18,820 nt of DNA, from assembly GCA_028694565.1 (NCBI GenBank), contig JAQVKR010000005.1, forward strand, positions 1-18,820, read 5' to 3'. The notes under the pieces were generated by a model, which ran no database searches, was not told where the DNA came from, and was given only the letters and a program-made list of their open reading frames with translations. Shown one piece after another: positions 9,452 through 16,185 of the stretch. The translations under genes and the position numbers were made by a program. The stretch comes from Gammaproteobacteria bacterium (GTDB taxonomy: Bacteria > Pseudomonadota > Gammaproteobacteria > DSM-26407). The first letter of the stretch is position 1, and each line of letters starts with the position of its first letter.

Positions 9452-10572
9452 TAGAGCAGTGTCCCGTATGGCCAGTTTTCCCGGATGACCTGCATCGGCA
9501 GCTTCTTCAGGATGTCCAGGGCGAACTGGGTGTCGTCCTGGCTGAGCGCGCGCAGGGCGCGGGCCCGCAGCAGCCCCTGCAGGGCCTTGCCGAACATGGG
9601 GGGATCGAGCATCTCGCCCTCGAAGCGGATGGCGCCGCCGAGCAGGGCGTCGGCCTCCACCGCCGCGCGCAGGATGGAGATGTTGCGCTGGACCTGGCTG
9701 GGGGCGGGTGTGAAGGCCACCTTGCACAGGTGGATGTGGTTGGGGTGGATCACCTGCTTGCCGGTGAGCCCCATGGCCGCCTCCTGGCAGGCGTGGCGGT
9801 AGACCACGTGGGACTCGGTCTCGCCGTGGAGATCGAGCCAGCGGCGCACGTCGTGGATCTCCACGAAATCCTCCGGCATGGGGGTCTCGTTGATGAGCAC
9901 CTCCACGCCGCCGATCACCCCCTTGCCCTGGATGCGCGCCTCGAACAGCAGCAGGTCCAGGTAGGTCTTCAGCTCCCGGGTCCAGCCCTCCGGGGTGATG
10001 TGGATGGCCATGGCCTTGGAGAAATCGTGGATGCCGAACACCACGTGCTTCACCGTGCTGTACTGCATCAGCTCCGGGGCCAGCTTGAGCGACTTGGGGT
10101 GCTCGATGATGGGCTGGATGGTGATGCGGCTGTTCACGCCCTCGAGCCAGGCGGAGAGGTCGCGGATCTCGGCGGCCCCGTAGGCCTCGCCCGCCTTGGC
10201 CAGCACGATCACGTCGACGTGATCGGCGAGATCGCGGACCATGGCCAGATCCTTCTCGTACTCATCGGTGCGGAACGGGTTGATGCGCACGGCGATCTGC
10301 ACGTCCGAGCGCGGGAACTGCGGCAGCTCCTGGCGCAGCAGCTCGCGGCTCAGCGCCTTCTGCCGGCAGCCGTCCTCCAGGTCGAACAGCAGCGTGTGGG
10401 CGTTGGTGGCGTGGGCATGTTTCTTCATGCGCTGCGAGGCCGCCTCGAGGTCCTCGTAGACGCCGGCCGCCGGGGAGTACTTCACCGGCGGGTAGTAAAG
10501 CTGTATGCCCGGCCAGAAATCGCCCAGAACGGCCTCGTCGGTCACGTCGGTGAGGTACGCCGTCTGGTACAT
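9451..10572 (-). CDS. CitE/HpcH-family lyase, candidate L-malyl-CoA / beta-methylmalyl-CoA lyase
   Basis: 373 residues with the family's full active-site set: D64-L-E66-D67 (DLED), VRINP (Arg96), IIEHP (Glu157, metal), FGIHDF (Asp183, metal) and GLTGKQVIHPNHI (Lys272, His276). This is the only one of the three CitE paralogues in the window with every motif canonical. Such enzymes reversibly condense or cleave 3-hydroxyacyl-CoA esters, for example malyl-CoA to acetyl-CoA + glyoxylate and methylmalyl-CoA to propionyl-CoA + glyoxylate. The location in one operon with mch favours the methylmalyl-CoA reaction. The start at 10572 is set by AGGGGAAG six bases upstream. It is the first gene of the minus-strand operon and the only one ending in TAA. 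The citramalyl-CoA lyase reaction is the main alternative. Confidence 0.87.
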   Translation of the reverse strand: MYQTAYLTDVTDEAVLGDFWPGIQLYYPPVKYSPAAGVYEDLEAASQRMKKHAHATNAHTLLFDLEDGCRQKALSRELLRQELPQFPRSDVQIAVRINPFRTDEYEKDLAMVRDLADHVDVIVLAKAGEAYGAAEIRDLSAWLEGVNSRITIQPIIEHPKSLKLAPELMQYSTVKHVVFGIHDFSKAMAIHITPEGWTRELKTYLDLLLFEARIQGKGVIGGVEVLINETPMPEDFVEIHDVRRWLDLHGETESHVVYRHACQEAAMGLTGKQVIHPNHIHLCKVAFTPAPSQVQRNISILRAAVEADALLGGAIRFEGEMLDPPMFGKALQGLLRARALRALSQDDTQFALDILKKLPMQVIRENWPYGTLL

Positions 10573-10996
10573 CGCATTCTTCCCCTGTGTCGCATCAGTG
10601 TAGGCGGTGCGCCGTTCGTCCGCCCCTGTCGTTGTTGTTCGCGGGAGTGGCCGCCCCCCTGCCTGCTCCGATAACTGAGGATGGTAGTCAAGAAAATGCT
10701 GCATCGCAACAGCAGAGCGGTTATCATTGACCAACGCCCTCCCGGATGCAAGCGTAGGCGCCGGGCGGTTGGCTAACTAAAATATTAACAATTGGTTATA
10801 TGCGGACCTGGAGCGGGCGATGGCCCGCCCAGGGTCATGGGAAAGTCGCGGCGGGACTTCCATTGAGCCGGTTTTTTGTGCTATGCATCAAACCGTTCAG
10901 CCCGCCGGCATCGGTGACGCCGTCCGTGACGGGGCGGTGGAGCCGGCTCGGATCGATATTCCGGGAGCAACCCCCGGAACGGAGGAGATACGTATC
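10573..10996. promoter_or_regulatory. Divergent promoter region between the two outward-facing citE-type genes
   Basis: 424 bases without a supported gene. The striking part is an AT-rich island at 10769-10801 in otherwise very GC-rich DNA. It holds two direct copies of TTGGYTA (10769-10775 and 10792-10798), 23 bases apart, which is about two helical turns. This looks like an activator or repressor site serving both directions. A minus-strand promoter candidate (TTGCGA, 17-base spacer, TACCAT) lies at about 10684-10712. A 6-bp hairpin (10813-10818 with 10823-10828) follows the island on the + side. The bound regulator is unknown. Confidence 0.5.
10959..10979 (+). promoter_or_regulatory. Leader hairpin directly before the ribosome site
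   Basis: ttccggg (10959-10965) pairs perfectly with cccggaa (10973-10979) around a 7-base loop. It ends one base before the GGAGGAG ribosome site (10981-10987) of the amber-containing citE-like gene. It could influence ribosome access or transcript stability; no known riboswitch or leader family is recognised. Confidence 0.4.
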
Positions 10997-11989
10997 ATGA
11001 CCGAAGCGGTACACCCCAGTGAGGCCCTGTTCGGCGGCGAGAAGCCCTTTCCCATCATCGCCACCTGCGAGCACTTCGCCGGCAGCGAGAAGCTGATCGA
11101 GAAGGCGCTGGCCCTGCAGGAGAAGCTCGGCCCCATCTTCGACATCACCTGCGACTGCTAGGACGGCGCCCCGGCGGGCAAGGAGCGCGAGCACGCCGAG
11201 ATGATCGTGCGGGTGCAGAACGGCGCCGGGAACAAGTTCAGGATGGCCGGCGTGCGCATCCACGACTACAGCCATCCGGCCTGGAAGCAGGACGTGGACA
11301 TCCTGGTGGAGGGCGTCGGCGAGGTGACCGCCTACATCACCATCCCCAAGACCACCGACGTCAACCACCTGCGCGAGATGGTGGAGTACATCCAGGCGGT
11401 GGCGGCCCGCAACGGCGTCAAGCGCGAAATCCCGCTGCACGTGCTGATCGAGACTCACGGCGCGCTGCGCGACGTGCAGGCCATTGCCGCCACCCCCTGG
11501 GTGCAGGTTCTCGATTTCGGCCTCATGGACTTCGTCTCCGGCCACCACGGCGCCATTCCCGCCGCCGCCATGCGCAGCCCCGGACAGTTCGATCACGAGC
11601 TGCTGCGCCGCGCCAAGACCGAGGTCGTGGCCGCGGCGCTCGCCAACGGCGTGGTGCCCGCCCACAACGTGACCCTGGATCTGAAGAATCCCTACACCAC
11701 CTACCAGGACGCCTTCCGTGCCCGCAACGAGTTCGGTTTCATGCGCATGTGGAGCATCTACCCGGCGCAGATCCAGCCCATCGTGGACGCCATGAAGCCC
11801 GACTACGGCGAGGTGGAGGATGCGGCCAACATCCTGCTGGCGGCCCAGGACGTCTCCTGGGGCCCGATCCAGTACAAGGGCGAGCTCCACGACCGCGCCA
11901 CCTACCGCTATTTCTGGGATCTGCTGCGCAAGGCCCGCGTCACCGGCATCCCGATGCCGGCCGAGGCCGAGCGGCGCTTCTTCGGCTGA
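10997..11989 (+). CDS. HpcH/HpaI (CitE-family) aldolase with in-frame TAG at codon 55
   Basis: The frame starts at an ATG behind a strong GGAGGAG and reads MTEAVHPSEALFGGEKPFPI to ITCDC at codon 54. It meets TAG at 11159-11161 and continues in the same frame with DGAPAGKEREHAEMIVRV to TGA at 11989, 330 codons in all. The family motif expected here is D-C/L-E-D, so TAG stands in for the active-site Glu (GAG to TAG is one base). The rest looks intact: VRIH (Arg87), LIETHGA (Glu152), DFGLMDF (Asp178) and SIYPAQI in place of IHPxQ. ATG 11201 could not rescue a working enzyme, as it has no good ribosome site and loses the motif. It is probably a CoA-ester lyase related to the facing operon. It is either a very recent pseudogene, a base-call error, or read through by a tRNA decoding UAG. 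Confidence 0.85.
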
Positions 11990-12011
11990 CGGCGGGCCGG
12001 GCCGGGCTGGG

Positions 12012-12040
12012 AAGGGCGGCCAGGGCGTGCGGCCGCCTTT
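12012..12040 (+). terminator. Intrinsic terminator of the amber-containing citE-like gene
   Basis: aagggcggcc (12012-12021) pairs with ggccgccttt (12031-12040) around a 9-base loop. The 10-bp stem has one G-T pair, with A's on the left and a short T-run on the right. It begins 23 bases after the stop codon, so the gene appears to be a single-gene transcription unit. Confidence 0.55.
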
Positions 12041-12048
12041 CCGAATTC

Positions 12049-12200
12049 ACCACGAAGGCACGAAGGACACGAAGCGGGCAATATGGGAGGATTTCGCGGG
12101 TCGGCGGCGAGCCGGCGGAAGCCCCGCCGCGCGGAGACTCGCGGGATTGCGCCCTGAACACGGACGGTCTTCCTTCGCGCCGCCTTCGTGCCTTCGTGGT
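12049..12200. repeat. Palindromic repeat element with CACGAAGG-type arms
   Basis: Perfect 18-bp inverted termini: accacgaaggcacgaagg at 12049-12066 and its complement at 12183-12200. Imperfect pairing extends inward for about 10 more bases, and the left arm carries three tandem CACGAAG-like units. The 152-base element contains no gene. From memory, similar CCACGAAGGCACGAAG palindromes recur between genes in many proteobacterial genomes. A non-autonomous mobile or REP-like element is therefore likely, though only one copy is seen here. Its right end lies 21 bases before the TTG start of the transporter gene. Confidence 0.75.
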
Positions 12201-12221
12201 TGACCGGAAAATCGACGACCC

Positions 12222-12968
12222 TTGATCACCGATCCCTGGTTTTATGCCGCCGCGCTCGTCGCGGTGCTCGTCACCGGCACCTCCAAGGGCGGGCTGGGGG
12301 GCGGGCTGGGCGTGGTGGCGGTGCCCATCCTGGCGCTGGTGATCCCGCCGGTGCAGGCCGCGGCGGTGATGCTGCCCATTCTCTGCTTCATGGACATCCT
12401 CAGCGTCTGGCACTACCGGGGGCGCTGGGACGGGCGGCACCTGAGGGTCCTGCTGCCCGCGGCGGTGGTGGGCATCGCGCTCGCCGCGGTCACCTTCCGC
12501 CACATCGACGAGCGCTTCATCAAACTGATGGTGGCGCTGATCGCCATTCTCTTCACCCTCGACTTCTGGTTCCGCCCGCGCCTGAGCGGCGGGCGCGGCC
12601 CCGACGCGGTCTCCGGCGGCTTCTGGGGCGCGCTGGCGGGCTTCACCAGCTTCGTCGCCCACGCCGGCGGGCCGCCGGTGAACGTCTACCTGCTCTCCCG
12701 CCGGCTGGACAAGACCGTCTATGTGGGCACCTCGGTGGTGTTCTTCATCGTGGTCAACTACGTCAAGCTCGTCCCCTATGCCTGGCTCGGCCAGTTCCAT
12801 GCCGGCAACCTGCTCACCTCGCTGGTGCTGCTGCCCCTCGGCGCCCTGGGCATCGCCCTGGGCGTGTGGCTCCATCCGCGCATACCGGTGCGGCTGTTCT
12901 ACCAGGTCTGCTACGCGCTGCTGTTCGTGACCGGACTGAAGCTGGCCTGGGACGTGGCCGCGGGTTGA
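12222..12968 (+). CDS. TauE/SafE (DUF81) family membrane transporter
   Basis: 248 residues, almost entirely hydrophobic, with about eight membrane segments in two similar halves: roughly 7-26, 30-52, 76-95, 99-117, 128-150, 166-188, 196-218 and 224-244. The N-terminal GTSKGGLGGGLGVVAVPIL and the second-half FTSFVAHAGGPPVNVYLL are characteristic of TauE/SafE permeases, which export sulfite, sulfoacetate or other small anions. The substrate here is unknown. No in-frame ATG lies near the N-terminus, so TTG at 12222 is the most reasonable start; it lacks a clear ribosome site. The palindromic repeat just upstream may have replaced the original leader. Confidence 0.88.
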   Translation: MITDPWFYAAALVAVLVTGTSKGGLGGGLGVVAVPILALVIPPVQAAAVMLPILCFMDILSVWHYRGRWDGRHLRVLLPAAVVGIALAAVTFRHIDERFIKLMVALIAILFTLDFWFRPRLSGGRGPDAVSGGFWGALAGFTSFVAHAGGPPVNVYLLSRRLDKTVYVGTSVVFFIVVNYVKLVPYAWLGQFHAGNLLTSLVLLPLGALGIALGVWLHPRIPVRLFYQVCYALLFVTGLKLAWDVAAG

Positions 12969-13089
12969 GGGCGGTTCCGGCGATCCCGCGCCGGGGGGCT
13001 GGAACGGCCATGGAATGAACCTCCGTCGCCGGCGGACCCTCTAAAGGTGACAGAACAACGAAAAACACGGCCTGAGGGCCGGGCGCGGC

Positions 13090-13098
13090 TGGTAGAAT
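13090..13098 (+). promoter_or_regulatory. Extended -10 promoter candidate for the LOG-family gene
   Basis: TGgTAGAAT combines the TGn extension (13090-13092) with a 5/6 match to TATAAT (13093-13098), 66 bases before the ATG. No good -35 is visible, as is acceptable for extended -10 promoters. The region 12969-13164 contains nothing else except a 6-bp hairpin at 12977-12994 after the transporter gene. Confidence 0.45.
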
Positions 13099-13164
13099 CG
13101 GGCCGCGCACCCATCCCGCCCGCCCATCCCATGGCCGCTGTGAACAAGAGGAGAGCTTCCCCCC

Positions 13165-14073
13165 ATGACCGATCTGGAGCACCCGAACCCGGCGTTCCCC
13201 ACCGCCGAGGAGGATGACCGCATCGCCGCCCACCCGGTGGAGACGCCGCAGACCCGGTCACCCTCCTACCGGCTGGCCTTCGCCGACCACGAGTTCCTCC
13301 TGCGCGAGGAGCTGCGGCCGGTGCGCATGCAGCTGGAGCTGCTGAAGCCGGAGCTGATGCAGCAGGATTACGGCATCAAGTCCACCATCGTCATCTTCGG
13401 CAGCGCCCGCATCCCCGAGGAGGAGAGCGCCTGCCGCGACCTGGAGGCGGCCGAGGCGCGCCTGCGCGCCGCTCCCGGCGATCCGGCGGCGGAGCGGGCG
13501 GTGCGCGCCGCCCGCAGCATCCTGGCCAAGAGTGCCTACTACGACGAGGCGCGCAAGCTCGGCCACATGATCACCTCCGACGGCCAGTGCCCCGGGCGCT
13601 GCGAGCTGGTGGTGATCACCGGCGGCGGGCCGGGCATCATGGAGGCGGCGAACCGCGGGGCCTTCGATGCCAACGGCAAAAGCATCGGGCTCAACATCGT
13701 CCTGCCCCATGAGCAGAACCCCAATCCCTACATCACCCCGGAGCTGAGCTTCCAGTTCCACTACTTCGCCATGCGCAAGCTGCACTTCCTGCTGCGCGCC
13801 AAGGCGCTGGTGGCCTTCCCGGGCGGGTTCGGCACCCTGGACGAGCTGTTCGAGACCCTCACCCTGATCCAGACCCGGAAGGTCAAGCCCGTACCGGTGC
13901 TGCTGTTCGGCAAGGCCTACTGGGACCGCATCATCGACTTCGAGGCGATGGTGGAGGAGGGGACCATCGACGCCAGGGACCTCGAACTGTTCCGGTTCGT
14001 GGAGACGGCCGGGGAGGCCTGGAGCTACATCGTCGATTTCTACGCGGGCACGGGGCTGGTGCGGGGCCGGTGA
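13165..14073 (+). CDS. LOG-family protein (nucleoside 5'-monophosphate phosphoribohydrolase type)
   Basis: 302 residues with the two family hallmarks, GGGPGIMEA at 153-161 and PGGFGTLDE at 219-227, plus MRK at 203-205, which belongs to the active site. LOG proteins hydrolyse the N-glycosidic bond of nucleoside monophosphates. Bacterial members act in purine nucleotide turnover or, in plant-associated species, cytokinin activation. About 70 N-terminal residues and an Ala/Glu-rich insert at 85-125 make it longer than the roughly 190-residue minimal LOG. It is closer in size to long TIGR00730-like proteins and smaller than PpnN. AGAGGAG at 13147-13153 supports the start. The substrate is not determined. 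Confidence 0.88.
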   Translation: MTDLEHPNPAFPTAEEDDRIAAHPVETPQTRSPSYRLAFADHEFLLREELRPVRMQLELLKPELMQQDYGIKSTIVIFGSARIPEEESACRDLEAAEARLRAAPGDPAAERAVRAARSILAKSAYYDEARKLGHMITSDGQCPGRCELVVITGGGPGIMEAANRGAFDANGKSIGLNIVLPHEQNPNPYITPELSFQFHYFAMRKLHFLLRAKALVAFPGGFGTLDELFETLTLIQTRKVKPVPVLLFGKAYWDRIIDFEAMVEEGTIDARDLELFRFVETAGEAWSYIVDFYAGTGLVRGR

Positions 14074-14126
14074 TTCCGTTTACCCTGCCGGGCTGGTGTA
14101 CTGCTGCACTCGTGGATGCCCATTCA

Positions 14127-14150
14127 GCGAGTCGCCGGCCGGCGGCTCGC
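14127..14150 (+). terminator. Hairpin after the LOG-family gene
   Basis: A 10-bp stem with one G-T pair (14127-14136 with 14141-14150) closes on a ggcc loop 54 bases after the stop. There is no T-run. It probably ends or stabilises the upstream transcript. The rest of 14074-14337 holds a small dyad (actttc/gaaagt, 14240-14261) and a TTGACA at 14194 without a matching -10, but no gene. Confidence 0.4.
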
Positions 14151-14337
14151 CCGCAGGGAGCCTCCCGAAAGCGCCATGACTGCGTTGCAGCGCTTGACAA
14201 GGGAAACAGCATTGCCTGCGCACTGCGCCTTGTCCTGGCACTTTCGGGGGGCTCTGAAAGTACCTCCAAGAGTGACGCAGTACACTAGTCCCCGGATTCA
14301 AGGGCCGTACGGCCCCGCTGCAGAGGCAGGCATTGAC

Positions 14338-14730
14338 ATGTTCGACACCGGTCACGCGCTCCACCATGATCATACCGTCGTCGTGCTGGGCGCCAGCCCG
14401 AAGCCGGCGCGCTATTCCAACCAGGCGGTGCGCCTGCTCAAGGAGCACGGCTACCGGGTGGTGCCCGTGCACCCCCGGTTCACCGACATCGAGGGGCTGC
14501 ACGCGGCCCCCTCGCTGGGGGCGGTGGAGGGGCCGGTGGAGACCCTGACCCTCTATGTCGGCCCGGAGCGCAGCCGGCCGCTCATCGAGGACATCGTTGC
14601 GCTCAAGCCGGGACGGGTGATCTTCAATCCCGGCACCGAGTCCGCCGAGCTGGAGGCGCGGCTGCAGTCGATGGAGATTCCCTTCATCCACGGCTGCACC
14701 CTGGTGATGCTGCGGACCCGGCAGTTCTGA
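14338..14730 (+). CDS. CoA-binding protein (YccU-like Rossmann domain)
   Basis: 130 residues forming a single CoA-binding Rossmann domain. VVVLGASPKPARYSNQAVRLLKEHGYRVVPVHPRF is the nucleotide-binding beta-alpha-beta of this family, and KPGRVIFNPGTESAELEARL and IPFIHGCTLVMLRT are its typical second half. Length and end match YccU-type proteins, whose physiological role is not firmly known. They resemble the CoA-binding part of succinyl-CoA synthetase and ADP-forming acyl-CoA synthetases. ATG 14338 with GAGGCAGG upstream is preferred, because the upstream in-frame extension is unlike the family. Confidence 0.88.
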   Translation: MFDTGHALHHDHTVVVLGASPKPARYSNQAVRLLKEHGYRVVPVHPRFTDIEGLHAAPSLGAVEGPVETLTLYVGPERSRPLIEDIVALKPGRVIFNPGTESAELEARLQSMEIPFIHGCTLVMLRTRQF

Positions 14731-14765
14731 AACCGGCCGGACGGGCCGCCGCAACCGCGGTTTCA
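14728..14765 (+). terminator. Terminator-like hairpin at the CoA-binding gene stop
   Basis: tgaaaccg (14728-14735), beginning in the stop codon, pairs perfectly with cggtttca (14758-14765) over a 22-base GC-rich loop that can itself pair partly. A promoter-like TATAGT follows at once (14775-14780), consistent with a transcription-unit boundary here. Confidence 0.45.
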
Positions 14766-14774
14766 CCGGTGTTC

Positions 14775-14780
14775 TATAGT
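14775..14780 (+). promoter_or_regulatory. -10 candidate for the DsrC-like gene
   Basis: TATAGT matches the -10 consensus at 5 of 6 positions and lies 50 bases before the ATG at 14830, right after the preceding hairpin. The -35 region (around 14752-14757) is poor. Confidence 0.4.
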
Positions 14781-14829
14781 GTTCGTATGCGTCTCGTCGA
14801 TACCGACCATGACAGGGAGGATTGAGGAC

Positions 14830-15192
14830 ATGCCGGATACCATGAACGAAGTGCTGCACCCGGGGCTGGAGTTCGACCGCGACCCGGATTTCCCCCACGC
14901 CCCGGAGTTCTGGACCCGGGAGGCGGCGGCGGAGGAGGCGGCCCGCGAGGGTCTGGCGCTCACCGACCCCCACTGGGAGGCGGTGCGCGCCCTGCAGTCC
15001 TACTTCGCCAGGCACGAGAGCATCAATGCCCGGGAAGTCCACGACGCGCTGGACGAGAAGTTCCATGCCGAGGGCGGGATGAAGTACCTCTATGCCCTGT
15101 TCCCCGGCGGGCCCATCGCCCAGGGCTGCCGCGTCGCCGGGCTGGATGCGCCGTTCGGCAGCGTGAGCCCCGCGGGCGGTACGGTGAAGTAG
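14830..15192 (+). CDS. DsrC/TusE-family protein lacking the C-terminal cysteine
   Basis: 120 residues. The DsrC/TusE fold is recognisable from EAAREGLALTDPHWEAVRALQSYFARHES and DEKFHAEGGMKYLYALFPGGPIAQGCRVAGL. DsrC carries sulfur on a penultimate Cys (CysA) at the end of a flexible arm, with a second Cys (CysB) about ten residues before it; TusE keeps only CysA. This protein has one Cys, Cys100 in the CysB position. After GL its arm reads DAPFGSVSPAGGTVK, with no cysteine. It therefore cannot work like DsrC or TusE and belongs with the cysteine-poor relatives sometimes proposed to be regulatory. GGAGG and GAGG before ATG 14830 support this start over ATG 14809. It ends in TAG; the sequence beyond is unrelated, so TAG is a true stop here. 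Confidence 0.82.
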   Translation: MPDTMNEVLHPGLEFDRDPDFPHAPEFWTREAAAEEAAREGLALTDPHWEAVRALQSYFARHESINAREVHDALDEKFHAEGGMKYLYALFPGGPIAQGCRVAGLDAPFGSVSPAGGTVK

Positions 15193-15282
15193 GGGTGGGG
15201 TCGCGGAGATCCGGAACGGTCAAAAAGTGTGACAAGGTACGCGCTTCGCCGCCGCCCGATATTTTCGCCTGCCCGGCAGGGG

Positions 15283-15288
15283 TAGAAT
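15283..15288 (+). promoter_or_regulatory. -10-like TAGAAT before the structured element
   Basis: TAGAAT in the context ggTAGAATc is the same form as the one before the LOG-family gene (13093-13098). A start 6-8 bases downstream would fall at about 15295, where the first arm of the folded element begins. No protein gene follows on this strand before efpL ends on the other, so if active it would make a noncoding RNA. No convincing -35 is visible. Confidence 0.35.
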
Positions 15289-15294
15289 CAGGCT

Positions 15295-15440
15295 GGCCGG
15301 CCGGGGTTGGCGGACCATCCGTTCAACGTGCGCGCACGGTGGTGCACCCGGACGCGCGCGGGTTCGCCAGGCGGGCGGTCCGGGTCCAACAGGTTTGAGC
15401 AGCCTGCCACTCCCGCCCGGACCGCCTACCCCGGCCGGCT
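15295..15440 (+). ncRNA. Candidate structured small RNA (three-way junction), unknown family
   Basis: Nested perfect or near-perfect arms: an outer 12-bp helix (15296-15307 with 15428-15439), a first branch of 9 bp with one G-U (15308-15316 with 15361-15369), and a second branch of 11 bp (15374-15384 with 15416-15426) capped by a 6-bp helix (15390-15395 with 15401-15406) and a TGAGC loop. The helices abut with at most four unpaired bases between them, as in a compact junction. The region separates two convergent genes and has no supported reading frame. It does not match tRNA, SRP RNA, 6S RNA or a riboswitch that I recognise. The minus strand could fold similarly, so direction rests only on the -10-like box. 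Confidence 0.4.
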
Positions 15441-15463
15441 CTACCTTCTTCCCCTTCCGGGCG

Positions 15464-15485
15464 CCGCGGCCATTCGGGCCGGCGG
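15464..15485 (-). terminator. Hairpin after efpL
   Basis: cggcc (15467-15471) pairs with ggccg (15477-15481 on the + strand) over an attcg loop. Three more pairs follow past a one-base bulge. It starts 6 bases after the efpL stop. There is no T-run. Confidence 0.3.
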
Positions 15486-15490
15486 GGAGC

Positions 15491-16054
15491 TCAGGCGCGG
15501 GACATGAACTCTCCGGTCAGGGTGTTGACCTTGATGGCCTCCCCCTGGGCTAGGTACTCCGGCACCTGGACCACCAGCCCGGTGCTGAGGGTGGCGGGCT
15601 TGCTGCGGGCGGAGGCGGAGGCGGCCTTCATCGCCGGGGCCGTTTCGGTGATCTCCAGCACGACCGTGGCCGGCAGCTCGATGCCGAGCGGCACGCCGTC
15701 CGCCACCAGGGCGTAGATGCCCTCCAGGTTCTCGCCGAGGTAGAGCAGCTCCTCCTCCAGCGCCTCGGCGTCGAAGGTGTACTGTTCGTAGCTTTCCCGG
15801 TCCATGAAGGTGCAGCCGTCGGCGTCCCGGTAGAGGTACTGCACCGGGCGGCGCTCGAAATCCACCGTCTGCACCCACTCGTCGCCCTTGAAGCTGGCCT
15901 CGAACTTCTGCTTCGAGACCACGTCGCGGCCGCGCACCTTGTAGAGGGTGTTGCCGCTGCGGGAGGAGGCGGTCTGGACCTGGACGTCCTTGACCACCAC
16001 GTTGCGGCCGTCCATCTGGATGACCATGCCTTTCCTGATCTCAGTGGCTTTCAT
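15491..16054 (-). CDS. efpL: Elongation factor P-like protein EfpL (YeiP)
   Basis: 187 residues in three EF-P-like beta domains. The N-terminal MKATEIRKGMVIQMDGRNVVVKDVQVQ is followed by the loop TASSRSGNTLYKVRG. The tip residue is Arg32, as in EfpL/YeiP, rather than the modifiable Lys of canonical EF-P. The C-terminal half (LELPATVVLEITETAPAMKAASASARSKPATLSTGLVVQVPEYL with GEAIKVNT) is nearly identical in pattern to E. coli YeiP. The protein binds the ribosomal E site and relieves stalling at proline and some other motifs. The start at 16054 matches family length. Upstream in-frame Met 16135 would add 27 unrelated residues. It is divergent from cimA. Confidence 0.93.
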   Translation of the reverse strand: MKATEIRKGMVIQMDGRNVVVKDVQVQTASSRSGNTLYKVRGRDVVSKQKFEASFKGDEWVQTVDFERRPVQYLYRDADGCTFMDRESYEQYTFDAEALEEELLYLGENLEGIYALVADGVPLGIELPATVVLEITETAPAMKAASASARSKPATLSTGLVVQVPEYLAQGEAIKVNTLTGEFMSRA

Positions 16055-16168
16055 GTTCGCTTCCCGTGCCGGGCTGGAATTATCGGGGGCCAAGTTTATC
16101 CGCTCGGGGCGCTCGCGGGCAGGGGGGGTGGACAAGTGCTGGCAACGGAGTGGGGTTCGCTGTCAGAA

Positions 16169-16185
16169 TATAAATCTTTCTTATG
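16169..16185 (+). promoter_or_regulatory. -10-like TATAAA immediately before the cimA start
   Basis: TATAAA (16169-16174) sits in a small AT-rich patch ending in the ATG at 16183. Transcription starting about 7 bases after the box would begin almost at the ATG, giving a leaderless or near-leaderless mRNA. There is no purine-rich ribosome site before either candidate start. The -35 is weak. Confidence 0.35.

Noticed and set aside
11162..11190. A PYLIS-like or other recoding hairpin just after the citE TAG
   Set aside because: Only a 4-bp gccc/gggc pairing is visible; it is too weak to claim in GC-rich DNA.
11201..11989. A separate short aldolase gene starting at ATG 11201
   Set aside because: It lacks the first barrel strand and the active-site motif, has no clear ribosome site, and is in frame with the upstream 54 codons, so it is the remainder of the interrupted gene.
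14194..14222. Consensus TTGACA at 14194-14199 as a promoter for the CoA-binding gene
   Set aside because: The sequence 16-18 bases downstream is GC-rich with no -10 match.
15296..15439. tRNA or selenocysteine-tRNA reading of the structured segment
   Set aside because: The helices do not form a cloverleaf with anticodon and T-arm of standard size, there is no CCA end, and the linkers are wrong.
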